Source of the DNA: a virus
Direction: 5' to 3' (one strand)
DNA: 44,918 nt
IMG/VR virus record: IMGVR_UViG_3300042503_000397
Span: 1 to 44,918 of that record
The number at the start of each line of letters is the position of its first letter. The first letter of the stretch is position 1. Below are positions 30,064 through 39,374 of this stretch, in pieces. The notes under the pieces were generated by a model that had not been told where the DNA came from, ran no database searches, and saw nothing but the letters and a program-made list of their open reading frames with translations. A program made the position numbers and the translations under genes.

Positions 30064-30675
30064 ATGCTGCGCAAGATCCGGGTCTATGGGCGGCTGGCAA
30101 AGTTCCTCGGCCGGCGCGTGTTCCGCGCGGAGGTGGCAACCGCTGCTGAGGCGGTGCGATTCCTGCTGGCCAACTTCCCGCAGCTGGAGCGCCACATGGT
30201 TGACCAGCACTATCGGGTAAGCGTCGGCGGTTATGACCTCGAGGAGAGCGAGCTGCAGGATCCAGCAGGCCAGCAGCAGATCAAGATCGTGCCGGTGCTT
30301 GCCGGTGCTGGCAGTGCCGCAGGTCGAATCATTCTGGGTGTGGGCTTAATTGCCGCTGCTTTTCTTACAGGTGGCGCAACTATTGGCCTGCTAGGCCTTG
30401 CGGCTCCTGTTGCTGTTAGCACTGTGCTTGCCGGTATCGGCGCCACTTTGGTGCTCGGCGGCGTAGCGCAGCTGCTCACGCCTGTGCCGAAGATCGGCCC
30501 CACACCAAACGCCACTGGGTCCAACACCGACCAAGACCCGCGCAAGTCCTACAGCTTCTCCGGCATCCAGCAGACCAGCCGCCAGGGCGTGCCCGTGCCC
30601 GTCGTCTACGGCGAGACGCTGGTGGGCTCGGTGATCATCTCGGCCGGCGTTGACACCGTGCAGGTGGCGGGATGA
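30064..30675 (+). CDS. Tail assembly protein I-like
   Basis: A 203-aa protein. ATG at 30064 (MLRKIRVYGRLAKFLGRRVF) fits the lambda I family. AEAVRFLLANFPQLERHMVD and YRVSVGGYDL follow, then a glycine-rich hydrophobic centre (IILGVGLIAAAFLTGGATIG, GLAAPVAVSTVLAGIGATLV) and the end GVPVPVVYGETLVGSVIISA. The central stretch, about 30325-30450, looks less GC-rich than its surroundings, hinting at a recombination junction. It may act as a chaperone for tip assembly. Confidence 0.83.
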   Translation: MLRKIRVYGRLAKFLGRRVFRAEVATAAEAVRFLLANFPQLERHMVDQHYRVSVGGYDLEESELQDPAGQQQIKIVPVLAGAGSAAGRIILGVGLIAAAFLTGGATIGLLGLAAPVAVSTVLAGIGATLVLGGVAQLLTPVPKIGPTPNATGSNTDQDPRKSYSFSGIQQTSRQGVPVPVVYGETLVGSVIISAGVDTVQVAG

Positions 30676-33600
30676 GCAGGATCTTCGGCGCAGGCGGTGG
30701 CGGCGGTGGCGGTTGCTTCCTGGGGCACACGCTGATCCGAGTGCCCGATGGGCAGCGACGCATTGATGAGCTGCAGCCGGGTGATGTGGTGCTCAGCTTC
30801 GATGATCAGGGTTCGGTCCATCAAGCCAAGATCCTCAAGGTTCACGTCCACGAAAACGAGCGGGTCAACCGCTACCGCCTGTGGGGCGGCGCCGTGCTGG
30901 ACGCCACGCCAAACCACTGGGTACTCAACCAGTTCAACGCCTTCGTTGAAATCGACACCCTGGGCGTAGACGATTGCCTGGTGGATGAGAACGGCCATCT
31001 GCGGCCGATTGTGGACCGTGCCCAGCTCTGCCATGGCACTGTCTACAACCTGACCGTTGAAGGGCATCACACCTTCATCGCTGGCGGGATTCGCGTTCAC
31101 AACGCCGGTCTCGGCCTAGGCGCAATTGCAGGTGCTGGCGGCTTTGGAGCAGGGGGAGAGCGAGCAGTTGCCAAAGGTGTTGGCGGGGGGCAGCGCACCC
31201 CGACAGAAGCGGGCGACAACCTCAACAGCTCGCAGTATGCGCAGGTTTTGGACCTGATCAGCGAAGGCGAGATCGCGGGCCTGAAAAACGGCCTGCAATC
31301 AATCTTCCTGAACAACACGCCGCTGCAGAACGCCAACGGCTCGCTCAACTTTCAGAACGTCACCGTCTACACCCGCAACGGCACGCAGGATCAGTCCTAC
31401 ATCCCCGGATCGGCTGAAATCGAGGACGAGAAGCCGGTGGGCGTGCAGGTGTCGCAAGGCACGCCGATCATCCGCACGATCACCGACGCGAATGTGGACG
31501 CGGCGCGGATCACCATCACAGTGCCGCAGCTGCAAGAGTTCACGAACGAAGGCGACATCAATGGCGCAAGCGTGCAGCTGCAGATTGCCGTGCAGTACGG
31601 CGGCGGCGGCTACACCACGGTGATCGATGACACGATCGCCGGCCGCACCGCTGACGCCTATCAGCGCGACTACCTGGTGGGGCTGAGCAGCACCCCGGCA
31701 GACATCCGCGTGACCAGGATCACGGCCGACAGCGGCAGCGCCAAGCTGGCCAACGCTTTCACCTGGTCCACCTACACCGAGATCACCTACGCGAAGCTTC
31801 GCTACCCCAACAGCGCACTGGTCAGCCTGCGGGTGGACGCTGAGCAGTTCTCGAGCATCCCATCACGGTCGTATCTGATTCGTGGCATCAAGGTGCGAAT
31901 CCCGTCCAATGCGACGGTGGACACGACCAACGGCCGGCTGATCTACTCAGGCATCTGGAACGGCAGTTTCGGCGCGGCGCAGTGGTGCTCCGATCCGGCG
32001 TGGATCCTGTGGGACCTGCTGACCTCCACGCGCTACGGCTTCGGCGATCACGTCAAGGCAGCGCAGCTCGACAAGTGGGCGTTCTATGCCGCGAGCCAGT
32101 ACGCCTCCGCGCTGGTGCCTGACGGCTTCGGCGGCCAAGAGCCGCGCTTCTCCTGCAACATCAACATCCAGACGGCGGAAGAGGCTTACAAGCTGATCAA
32201 CGACATGTGCTCGGTATTCCGGGCCATGCCGTACTGGAGCACCGGCGCGCTGACGATCAGCCAAGACCGGCCGGCCGATTCGGCCTACCTGTTCACCCTG
32301 GCGAACGTGTCCGAGGAGGGCTTCAGCTACCAGGGCAGCAGCCGCAAGACCCGCCCGACCGTGGCTGTCGTGTCTTACTTGGACATTGGCAGATTTGATC
32401 AGGCCACTAGTAAGTGGATCGAAGGCAGTCGTGACATTGCCTACGAAGTGGTGGAGGACCAGTCCGCGATCGCGAAGCACGGCGCGGTGACCACGCAGAT
32501 CAGCGCCTTCGCCTGCACCTCCCGCGGCCAGGCCAGCAGGATCGGGGAGTGGCTTCTGTACTCGGAGCAGTATGAAGGCGTGGTGGTCAGCTTCACCGCA
32601 TCGATCGATGCCGGCGTGGTGGTGCGGCCTGGGCAGATCATCGAGATCAGCGACCCGGTAAAGGCCGGCTCACGGCGCGGCGGCCGAATCACCACGGCCA
32701 CCACCACTGCAATCACGGTGGATGATGCCAGCGGGCTAGCAGCTGGTGCAGCCGCCACCCTCTCAGTGATCCTGCCCAATGGCACGGTGCAGAGCAGTGC
32801 GGTGACGGCAATCGCCGGCAACGTGGTCAGCCTGGCCACGCCGCTGGCCGCAGCGCCCAACGCAAACAGCGTGTGGCTCTACCAGACCTCGAACATCCAA
32901 ACCTCGACCTGGCGCGTTCTCAGCGTGCAGGAGCAGGACGGCGCGAAGTACGCGATCAGCGCACTGGCCTACAACGCCAGCAAGTACGACTACATCGAGC
33001 GTGGCGCGGCGCTGCAGCCGCGGGACATCACCGACCTCAACATCATTCCGGCGGCGCCCACCAACCTGCAGGCCGTCGAGACGCTCTATGAGCTGAACGG
33101 CCGCGCACTGGCCAAGCTAATCATCAGCTGGCAGCCGGTGGTTGGCGTCAATGAGTATCGGGTGCGCTGGCGGCCGCAAAACGGCAACTGGACCAGCACC
33201 ACACAGGCGCGGCCGGACTACGAGATTCTTGACACCGCGGCCGGCATTTATGAGGTGCAGGTCTACAGCCTGAACGCTGGCCTGCGGCAGTCAGTGGAGC
33301 CGGCCAAGCTGACGGTACAAGCCTTCGGCAAGACCGCACCACCCGAGAGCGTCACCGGCGTGTCTCTGATCCCGATCGACGGCGCCAGCGCCATCCTCAG
33401 CTGGGATCGCTCCCCCGAGCTCGACGTGGTGCTCGGCGGCAAGGTGCTGATCCGCCACAACGTGGCACTCACCGGTGCTGTCTGGGAGGAGAGTCAAGAG
33501 ATCGTGGCCGCTGCAGCCGGCAGCCAGACCCAGAAGCAGGTGCCGCTGCTTGAGGGCACCTATCTGGTGAAGTTCGAGGATGACGGCGGCCGCCGGTCAC

Positions 33601-34448
33601 TGGTGGCCACCAGCGTGATCGTGGACCTGCCGACGCCACAGCCGCGGCAGCTGGTGCAGACCTACGCGGAGGAGCTGGAGAGCCCGCCCTTCAACGGCAA
33701 CTACACCGACATGTTCTATGTCACCAGCCTGGCCGAAGCGGGCGGGGCTGGCGGCATCATGCTCAGCAGCGGGCTCGCGGTGGATGAGATGGCCACTGAT
33801 GGCAACTGGGACGCGCTGGCCTCGATCGACAGTGTGGGCGGCGTGCTGCCGGCCGGCGAATACGAGTTCGGATCTACCTATGCCTTCCCCGGCGTCTTTG
33901 ACTGCAACATGCGCCGGCGGCTGGTCACCCTGCCCTACATCCCCGGCGACTTCTGGGATGACCATTTCGAAGACATCGACACCTGGGACTTGATCGACGG
34001 CACCGGTGGCGATCGCGTGAACGCGCTCACCTATGTGCGCACCACGCAGGACGACCCCAGCGGCACCCCGACCTGGAGCGCCTGGCGCGAGTTCGCCAAT
34101 GCGATCGTGCGGGGCCGTGGCTTCCAGTTCAAGACGGTGGCCACCAGCACTGACCCGACCCAGAACATCCTCATCGAGGAGCTGGGCGCCGAGCTCGAGC
34201 TGCAACAGCGCACCGAGCAATCAGCGACGCTGACAAGCGGCGCGGGTGCGTATACGGTCACCTTCGCTAATGCCTTCTTTGATGCGCCCAGTGTCGGCGT
34301 GACGGGTTTCAACATGGCCACCGGCGACTACTTCGAAATCTCCTCTGTTACACGGACAGGGTTTGCAGTAACCTTTAAGAACAGCGCCGGCAGTGCCGTG
34401 AGCCGCCAGTTCACCTACACAGCCATCGGGTTCGGGAGGCAGATCTAA
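30672..34448 (+). CDS. Tail tip attachment protein J-like with N-terminal Hint domain
   Basis: A 1258-aa protein. After residue 14 (MSRIFGAGGGGGGG) lies a Hint/intein-like domain (15-144), then a Gly-rich linker (GAIAGAGGFGAGG) and the normal J start (TPTEAGDNLNSSQYAQVLDL, ISEGEIAGLKNGLQSIFLNN). The J body follows: ITVPQLQEFTNEGDINGASV, LVSLRVDAEQFSSIPSRSYL, VRPGQIIEISDPVKAG and Fn3-like domains (TNLQAVETLYELNGRALAKL). The last ~250 residues are beta-rich and likely bind the receptor. J forms the tip of the tail and determines host range. Confidence 0.9.
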   Translation: MSRIFGAGGGGGGGCFLGHTLIRVPDGQRRIDELQPGDVVLSFDDQGSVHQAKILKVHVHENERVNRYRLWGGAVLDATPNHWVLNQFNAFVEIDTLGVDDCLVDENGHLRPIVDRAQLCHGTVYNLTVEGHHTFIAGGIRVHNAGLGLGAIAGAGGFGAGGERAVAKGVGGGQRTPTEAGDNLNSSQYAQVLDLISEGEIAGLKNGLQSIFLNNTPLQNANGSLNFQNVTVYTRNGTQDQSYIPGSAEIEDEKPVGVQVSQGTPIIRTITDANVDAARITITVPQLQEFTNEGDINGASVQLQIAVQYGGGGYTTVIDDTIAGRTADAYQRDYLVGLSSTPADIRVTRITADSGSAKLANAFTWSTYTEITYAKLRYPNSALVSLRVDAEQFSSIPSRSYLIRGIKVRIPSNATVDTTNGRLIYSGIWNGSFGAAQWCSDPAWILWDLLTSTRYGFGDHVKAAQLDKWAFYAASQYASALVPDGFGGQEPRFSCNINIQTAEEAYKLINDMCSVFRAMPYWSTGALTISQDRPADSAYLFTLANVSEEGFSYQGSSRKTRPTVAVVSYLDIGRFDQATSKWIEGSRDIAYEVVEDQSAIAKHGAVTTQISAFACTSRGQASRIGEWLLYSEQYEGVVVSFTASIDAGVVVRPGQIIEISDPVKAGSRRGGRITTATTTAITVDDASGLAAGAAATLSVILPNGTVQSSAVTAIAGNVVSLATPLAAAPNANSVWLYQTSNIQTSTWRVLSVQEQDGAKYAISALAYNASKYDYIERGAALQPRDITDLNIIPAAPTNLQAVETLYELNGRALAKLIISWQPVVGVNEYRVRWRPQNGNWTSTTQARPDYEILDTAAGIYEVQVYSLNAGLRQSVEPAKLTVQAFGKTAPPESVTGVSLIPIDGASAILSWDRSPELDVVLGGKVLIRHNVALTGAVWEESQEIVAAAAGSQTQKQVPLLEGTYLVKFEDDGGRRSLVATSVIVDLPTPQPRQLVQTYAEELESPPFNGNYTDMFYVTSLAEAGGAGGIMLSSGLAVDEMATDGNWDALASIDSVGGVLPAGEYEFGSTYAFPGVFDCNMRRRLVTLPYIPGDFWDDHFEDIDTWDLIDGTGGDRVNALTYVRTTQDDPSGTPTWSAWREFANAIVRGRGFQFKTVATSTDPTQNILIEELGAELELQQRTEQSATLTSGAGAYTVTFANAFFDAPSVGVTGFNMATGDYFEISSVTRTGFAVTFKNSAGSAVSRQFTYTAIGFGRQI
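30714..31103 (+). other. Hint (intein-like) domain inside the J protein
   Basis: Residues 15-144 of J form a complete Hint module. It begins with Cys15 (CFLGHTLIRVPDG), has block A PGDVVLSFDD, block B TPNHWV with the T-x-x-H motif (79-82), and ends with the block F/G signature YNLTVEGHHTFIAGGIRVHN, His143-Asn144. The next residue is Ala145, not the Cys/Ser/Thr needed for canonical splicing. There is no homing endonuclease. This fits a bacterial intein-like (BIL) domain that may cleave itself or splice atypically. Confidence 0.88.
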
Positions 34449-34451
34449 GGA

Positions 34452-35051
34452 ATGGCTCAGCACGACTACAACCTGGCTAACCAGTCCGGCCTCGCCTTCC
34501 GGCAGGACCTGAACAATGCGCTGGCGGCGATCGTCAGCCAGAACAGCGGCGCATCAGAGCCCAGCACCACATACGCCTATCAGTGGTGGGCCGACACCAC
34601 CACGGGCCTGCTGAAGCTGCGCAATGCAGCAAACAGCGCATGGATCACGATCGGCACGCTGGCCAGCGCTAACCTTGGCCTGGCACCAACTGCAAGCCCG
34701 ACCTTTAGCGGCACGGCCACATTTACTGGCAACGTGCTGCTGAGCGGCACCGGTGTGCTGGACTTGCCGGTTGGCACAACAGCCGAGCGCCCCGGATCGC
34801 CCACTTCGGGCATGATCCGATTCAACACCACGCTCAGCCAGTTCGAGGGTTACAACGGCAGCGCTTGGTCTTCGGTGGGCGGCGGGGCCACGGGCGGAGG
34901 TGCTGACACGGTGTTCCTCGAGAACAGCAACACAGTCACCACCAGCTACACGCTGACCACGAACAAGAATGCAGTGTCAGCCGGCCCCGTTACGATCAAC
35001 GCAGGCATCACGGTCACCGTGCCGCCTGGCGCCAGCTGGGTGATCGTCTAA
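34452..35051 (+). CDS. Tail fibre / tip accessory protein
   Basis: A 199-aa protein starting MAQHDYNLANQSGLAFRQDL, typical of fibre proteins that attach below J. ASEPSTTYAYQWWADTTTGL and LKLRNAANSAWITIGTLAS form a repeated receptor-module pattern. TASPTFSGTATFTGNV and the end (VTINAGITVTVPPGASWVIV) are beta-rich. It starts four bases after the J stop and is probably trimeric. Confidence 0.75.
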   Translation: MAQHDYNLANQSGLAFRQDLNNALAAIVSQNSGASEPSTTYAYQWWADTTTGLLKLRNAANSAWITIGTLASANLGLAPTASPTFSGTATFTGNVLLSGTGVLDLPVGTTAERPGSPTSGMIRFNTTLSQFEGYNGSAWSSVGGGATGGGADTVFLENSNTVTTSYTLTTNKNAVSAGPVTINAGITVTVPPGASWVIV

Positions 35052-35067
35052 ATCACCGGACACCGCG

Positions 35068-35697
35068 ATGACCCTCAGACTCAACGGCTCCACCTCCGGC
35101 TACACCGAGATCGACGCTCCGGCGGTGGCGGGCAGCAACACGCTCAGACTGCCGACGGGCAACGGCAGCGACGGCAACATCCTCGGCACCGATGGCGCGG
35201 GGAATCTGAGTTGGGTGAATGGCCGCATGGTGCTGGAGACTGCCAAGGCCACCACCAGTGGCACCTCGATCGACTTCACCGGGATTCCGAGTTGGGTGAA
35301 GCGGATCACGGTGATGCTGAACGAGGTGAGCTCGAATGGCTCGTCTGCATTACAGGTACAGCTTGGTACAAGCTCCGGGTTTTCCAACTCTGGATATACT
35401 TGCAATGTCGGCGTCATCAGCTACGGTGGCGGGACAGTATTAAACACCGCTACGTCCGGCTTCTTTATCCCTGGCGGCGACGCAGCAACAATCAAAAGCG
35501 GACTGCTTCAGCTCAACCTTATTTCAGGCAACACATGGCTCTGTAATGGCAATGTGCTTATTCGCTCCTGGACCTATTCAGATTTCATTTATGGAAGCGC
35601 AACCCTCTCCGGCACCCTCGACCGCCTGCGCCTGACCACCGTCAACGGCACGGACACCTTTGACGCGGGGTCGATCAACATTCTCTACGAGGGCTGA
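35068..35697 (+). CDS. Putative receptor-binding tail fibre protein
   Basis: A 209-aa beta-rich protein. It begins MTLRLNGSTSGYTEIDAPAV, AGSNTLRLPTGNGSDG, then has a folded C-terminal domain (SIDFTGIPSWVKRITVMLNE, VISYGGGTVLNTATSGFFIP, LDRLRLTTVNGTDTFDAGSI). The pattern IDFTGIPSxVKRITVMLxxVS...GxINxxYEG is common at fibre ends in marine and freshwater phages. The inner part (35340-35600) is less GC-rich, compatible with swapped receptor modules. Confidence 0.72.
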   Translation: MTLRLNGSTSGYTEIDAPAVAGSNTLRLPTGNGSDGNILGTDGAGNLSWVNGRMVLETAKATTSGTSIDFTGIPSWVKRITVMLNEVSSNGSSALQVQLGTSSGFSNSGYTCNVGVISYGGGTVLNTATSGFFIPGGDAATIKSGLLQLNLISGNTWLCNGNVLIRSWTYSDFIYGSATLSGTLDRLRLTTVNGTDTFDAGSINILYEG

Positions 35698-35699
35698 TC

Positions 35700-36152
35700 A
35701 TGAGCACACTCAGCACCACCAACCTCAAAAACCCGAGCGCCGGCAGCAACAACATCGTGCTCGGCACCGATGGCAGCACGCGGGTCACCACGCTGGCCGA
35801 CAGCGCCGGCGCTAACACCAGCACGCCAGCCGAGATCGCATCAGGCCGCGCCAAAGCTTGGGTGAACTTCAACGGCACCGGCACAGTTGCTATCCGTGCC
35901 AGCTACAACGTGAGCAGTATTACGGATAACGGGGTGGGAGACTATACGGTGAACTTCACGACGGCGATGCCAGATGTCAATTACCTAGTATGTGGGTCAT
36001 CGGCTGACAACAATGGAGGCACAACCCCGACCTTTGTTTGGCTAAGAAGTCAGGCCGTTGCGCCAACAACAAGCGCAGTACGAATTGGCACAAGAACAGT
36101 GCTTAACTCAGACACTGACACTGCCTACGCCAACGTCGCCATCTTCCGCTAA
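35700..36152 (+). CDS. Putative tail fibre tip protein
   Basis: A 150-aa protein. MSTLSTTNLKNPSAGSNNIV leads to a C-terminal module (AKAWVNFNGTGTVAIRASYN, VSSITDNGVGDYTVNFTTAM) that occurs widely in fibre proteins of aquatic phages. The module probably folds as a trimeric beta-structure. It begins three bases after the previous stop, and the 3' half is less GC-rich than the 5' half. Confidence 0.75.
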   Translation: MSTLSTTNLKNPSAGSNNIVLGTDGSTRVTTLADSAGANTSTPAEIASGRAKAWVNFNGTGTVAIRASYNVSSITDNGVGDYTVNFTTAMPDVNYLVCGSSADNNGGTTPTFVWLRSQAVAPTTSAVRIGTRTVLNSDTDTAYANVAIFR

Positions 36153-36156
36153 CGCT

Positions 36157-36621
36157 ATGAACCGCATTATCTACACAACCCCTGAAGGCGGCGTCGCGGT
36201 GATCATCCCCACCGAGTCCGTTGAACTAGCCCTGAAGGACGTGCCCGAGGGCGTGACCTACGAGATCGTGGACGCCGCCGAGGTCCCGGCCGATCGCACC
36301 TTCCGCGGTGCGTGGGTGATGGGCGACTGCTGCATCGACCACGACCTTGAGCGCTGCCGCCAGATCGGTCACGACAAGCGCCGCGCGGCTCGCGCTGAGG
36401 AGTTCGCGCCGCACGATGAGCTGATCGCCAAGCAGATCCCCGGCGCCGATGCAGCAGCTGCTGAAGCGGCTCGCCAGGAAATCCGCGACCGCTACGCCTT
36501 GGTGCAGGATGCGATCGACGCAGCGACAGATCCCTTCGAGATTAAGGTGGCGCTCGGCCTAGAGCAGCCCGCACCGGCCCCCGAGCCCGAGCCTGAGCCC
36601 GAGCCCGCACCCGAGAGCTGA
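36157..36621 (+). CDS. Tail fibre-associated protein (assembly factor-like)
   Basis: A 154-aa protein. ATG at 36157 (MNRIIYTTPEGGVAVIIPTE) fits the start of similar proteins that accompany fibres. VTYEIVDAAEVPADRTFRGA, WVMGDCCIDHDLERCRQIGH and a long helix (AAAAEAARQEIRDRYALVQD) follow. The tail is a Pro/Glu repeat (PAPEPEPEPEPAPE). Role as fibre chaperone inferred from context. Confidence 0.65.
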   Translation: MNRIIYTTPEGGVAVIIPTESVELALKDVPEGVTYEIVDAAEVPADRTFRGAWVMGDCCIDHDLERCRQIGHDKRRAARAEEFAPHDELIAKQIPGADAAAAEAARQEIRDRYALVQDAIDAATDPFEIKVALGLEQPAPAPEPEPEPEPAPES

Positions 36622-36758
36622 TGGCCGTCCGCAGCAAACAAGGCACCGCACGCCTCGAGCATCAGCCCGGCCCGCCCAAGACCACCCGCCAAGGCTTCGG
36701 CCAGCGCTCGCGCCCTCGCCGCCGAGGCAAGAAGCCCCTCAGAGGTCAAGGACGCTAA
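36621..36758 (+). CDS. Small, very basic 45-aa protein
   Basis: ATG overlaps the previous stop (TGATG). MAVRSKQGTARLEHQPGPPK continues with TTRQGFGQRSRPRRRGKKPL and ends RGQGR. Nearly a third of its residues are Arg or Lys. The pattern (SKQGTxRLxxxPGPPKxTxQG...RGQGR) recurs in aquatic phages, often beside fibre genes. Function unknown. Confidence 0.65.
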   Translation: MAVRSKQGTARLEHQPGPPKTTRQGFGQRSRPRRRGKKPLRGQGR

Positions 36759-36767
36759 GCTGAACTT

Positions 36768-37106
36768 ATGGCTATCTCGCCCGGCACTTACAACATCAGC
36801 CTGCAGCGCCGGGCGGACTACAGCATCACGCTGCAGTTCAAAGACAGCACCGACGCAGCAATCAACCTGACCGGCTGGGCCGTCGCCGCCCAAGCCTGGA
36901 ACCAGGCCCGCACCAGTAAATACGCCGACTTCACGGTCACCTACACCAACCGCTTGACAGGCACCGTCGCCATCGCCCTGACCGACGACCAAACAGCTAT
37001 CTTCCCTGACGAGGCGTACTACGACGTACTACTAACCAACCCCTCCGGCCTCAAAGAGTATTACCTCGAGGGCATCATCTACGTCAGCGAGGGCTACACA
37101 GCATGA
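36768..37106 (+). CDS. Putative fibre/baseplate small protein (BppU-like fold)
   Basis: A 112-aa beta-rich protein: [60 protein letters not shown] and [20 protein letters not shown]. This follows the plan of N-terminal BppU-type baseplate domains, which link fibres to the tail tip. It overlaps the collagen-like fibre gene by four bases, so they probably act together. Confidence 0.68.
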   Translation: MAISPGTYNISLQRRADYSITLQFKDSTDAAINLTGWAVAAQAWNQARTSKYADFTVTYTNRLTGTVAIALTDDQTAIFPDEAYYDVLLTNPSGLKEYYLEGIIYVSEGYTA

Positions 37107-38782
37107 CGACCGTAAACGTCAGCGCCGTAACCAATACCGTCACCGTTACCGAGAACGGCAGCAGCACTGTCGTCACAGCCACGACCGCTGGGCCACAGGG
37201 GCCATCGGGCGCGACAGGTGCCACTGGTGCGACAGGCCCGGCCGGCCCTGCTGGCGCGACAGGTGCCACCGGCCCACAGGGACCGCAAGGGTTGAAGGGT
37301 GACACGGGCAACACAGGGCCTGCTGGACCAACTGGTGCGCCAGGATTAACTGGTCCGCAAGGTGATCCTGGCCCAATCGGAGCAACCGGCCCGCAAGGTC
37401 TGAAAGGCGACACCGGCGCCACGGGTGCCACAGGTCCGCAAGGGCCTGCAGGTGCCACAGGCGCAGCCGGCCCGCAAGGACCGCAAGGTATTCAGGGTGA
37501 TCCCGGCGCAACCGGGGCAGCTGGCGCAACAGGCGCAACAGGCCCTGCTGGCGTGGTCGCAGCAACGGCACCGATTGCCTACGACAGCGGCACGCAAACG
37601 GTCAGCACCAGCATGGCCACCAACCGCCTGTTGGGGCGGACATCGGCTGGCGCTGGCGTGGCTGAAGAGATCAGCGTGGGCAGCGGCCTGTCGCTAGCTG
37701 CTGGCACCCTGAGCGCAACTGGCGGCGTTGGTGGCCTCACGCACTTTGCTGAATCCGAAAGCACCGCAGCACCAAACGCCACGGTGCCCGTCGATGCGTT
37801 CACAGCGACTGACGCTGCCTACACAAACATCGATGTTGCTTTAGTTGCAAAAGGCACTGGAGCAACGCTCGCGCAGGTGCCGGATGGGACGGTGGTGGGT
37901 GGAAATAAGCGGGGCGCTGGAGCCACGGATTGGCAGAAGTCACGCAACAGTTCCAACCAAGTAGCAAGCGCACCATCGTCAACCATTGGCGGCGGTGAGC
38001 GAAACCGCGCTAGTGGCAGCTGGGGCACCGTTGGAGGAGGTTTTTTAAATATCGCTTCTAGCGATTACTCTGGAGTTGCTACAGGCAGAGACAATTCTGC
38101 CACTAGCAACTACGGCTTCGTAGGCGGCGGCCAAACCAACAGCGCCCAAGTTGGTACTCACGCAACGGTGTGTGGGGGTAATAGCAATGGGGCAAATGGG
38201 CAGTATTCGTTCATTGGAGGAGGTGATAGCAACGCCGCCAGTGGCCAATTCAGCTGGATTGGAGGAGGTTTCGGAAATCAAGCAAATGGTACTGCCAGCT
38301 TTGTTTCAGGCATACGCGGCAACGCACGATCAGTTGTTGGCAATCATGTTTGGGCAGCTTGCTCCAATCCAATCGAGGCAAATGTAGGCAGAACTCAAAA
38401 AGCCCTACTCCTACTAGGCCGTCAAACCACTGATGCCACTGCGACAGTTCTCGCCAGCAACAGCAGCGCAGCCAGCTTCAGCAACCAAGTCACCCTCCCC
38501 AACAACAGCGCATACAGCTTCTCTGGTGAAGTGATCGCTGGCGTGACTGGCGCAGGCGATACCGCCCGCTGGACCATCAGCGGCGCTATCAAGCGTGGTG
38601 CTAACGCCGCATCGACGGTGATGGTCGGCACGCCCACAGTCACGATGACCCACAACGATGCCGGCGCTTCTGCCTGGGTTGTTGCCGTGACCGCCAACAC
38701 TACCCTTGGCTGCATCACTGGTGCAGCACTCGCCACGATCAGGTGGGTGGCCAAAATTGAAACCACGGAGATGACCTTCTGA
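37103..38782 (+). CDS. Collagen-like trimeric tail fibre with YadA-like head
   Basis: A 559-aa fibre. Residues 1-29 are a short beta domain. Residues 30-149 are 40 uninterrupted Gly-X-Y triplets (GPQ, GAT, GDT and so on), a collagen-like triple-helix stalk. Residues ~293-403 carry repeats such as [25 protein letters not shown] and [14 protein letters not shown], resembling YadA/Hia trimeric autotransporter heads. A C-terminal beta domain (residues 430-559) ends [14 protein letters not shown]-like. It likely forms a long flexible trimer that reaches host surface glycans. Confidence 0.85.
   Translation: MTTVNVSAVTNTVTVTENGSSTVVTATTAGPQGPSGATGATGATGPAGPAGATGATGPQGPQGLKGDTGNTGPAGPTGAPGLTGPQGDPGPIGATGPQGLKGDTGATGATGPQGPAGATGAAGPQGPQGIQGDPGATGAAGATGATGPAGVVAATAPIAYDSGTQTVSTSMATNRLLGRTSAGAGVAEEISVGSGLSLAAGTLSATGGVGGLTHFAESESTAAPNATVPVDAFTATDAAYTNIDVALVAKGTGATLAQVPDGTVVGGNKRGAGATDWQKSRNSSNQVASAPSSTIGGGERNRASGSWGTVGGGFLNIASSDYSGVATGRDNSATSNYGFVGGGQTNSAQVGTHATVCGGNSNGANGQYSFIGGGDSNAASGQFSWIGGGFGNQANGTASFVSGIRGNARSVVGNHVWAACSNPIEANVGRTQKALLLLGRQTTDATATVLASNSSAASFSNQVTLPNNSAYSFSGEVIAGVTGAGDTARWTISGAIKRGANAASTVMVGTPTVTMTHNDAGASAWVVAVTANTTLGCITGAALATIRWVAKIETTEMTF
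37190..37549 (+). repeat. Collagen-like Gly-X-Y repeat, 40 triplets
   Basis: A nine-base periodic coding repeat in which every third codon is Gly. No break is seen over 40 triplets. The sequence is low in complexity and prone to expansion or contraction, so length may vary between isolates. Confidence 0.9.
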
Positions 38783-39057
38783 TGGCCCTATTGATCACGC
38801 TCAACGAAACCAACATCGGCATCCCGCTGCCCGATACCTACGCCTGCATCACCCTGCTGCGGTGTGACAAGGAGCATATGCTCATGCAGGTGTCGCATTA
38901 CGCCAGCGCTGACGCACGGCACGCCAATGCTCAGCCGGTCTATGACCGCACCTTCATGGCGCCCACCGCTGAACTGCAGCCCGGCACCAATCCCTTGGCC
39001 ATCGCCTACGTCTGGCTCAAGGCGCAGCCCGAATACGCCAACGCGGTGGATAGCTAG
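38782..39057 (+). CDS. Hypothetical 91-aa protein after the fibre gene
   Basis: ATG overlaps the fibre stop (TGATGG). [40 protein letters not shown] and LAIAYVWLKAQPEYANAVDS. It is a compact alpha/beta protein. The position directly after a large fibre gene suggests a fibre accessory or chaperone. No family certain. Confidence 0.62.
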   Translation: MALLITLNETNIGIPLPDTYACITLLRCDKEHMLMQVSHYASADARHANAQPVYDRTFMAPTAELQPGTNPLAIAYVWLKAQPEYANAVDS

Positions 39058-39083
39058 GCTGCTACTGAGGCGCACGTATCCCC

Positions 39084-39350
39084 ATGCCACCAGTCGATGA
39101 TGTCTCGCATGGGGACATTTACCACAAACTTGGCTCCCTCGAAGGCAAGCTTGAGACTGTGCTGATCCAGCTCGGAGAAAAACGCAGCGACATGGCTGCC
39201 GTCTTCTCCCGCCTACGCGAAATCGAAACCCGCGTAGCCATCGGCGTCGGCATCGCCATCGGCTTGAGCTTCCTGATCCCCTTCGCCATCAACGCCGCTT
39301 CACCCAGGCTGCATTTTGAGCACAGCCCATCTGCTCAGCTTGGCAAGTAG
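39084..39350 (+). CDS. Putative holin or spanin-like membrane protein
   Basis: An 88-aa protein. The N-terminal 45 residues form a coiled coil (GDIYHKLGSLEGKLETVLIQ, VFSRLREIETRVAIG), followed by one transmembrane segment (VGIAIGLSFLIPFAINAA) at residues 54-71 and a short polar tail. Coiled-coil plus single TM near an endolysin gene fits a haemolysin XhlA-type holin or an i-spanin. The choice between these is open. Confidence 0.68.
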   Translation: MPPVDDVSHGDIYHKLGSLEGKLETVLIQLGEKRSDMAAVFSRLREIETRVAIGVGIAIGLSFLIPFAINAASPRLHFEHSPSAQLGK

Positions 39351-39374
39351 TCTTAAGACCCCGACCTGAGCACA

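Noticed and set aside
37084-37571. Antisense Pro-rich frames opposite the collagen-like repeat
   Set aside because: They are the mirror image of Gly-X-Y coding and have no independent support.
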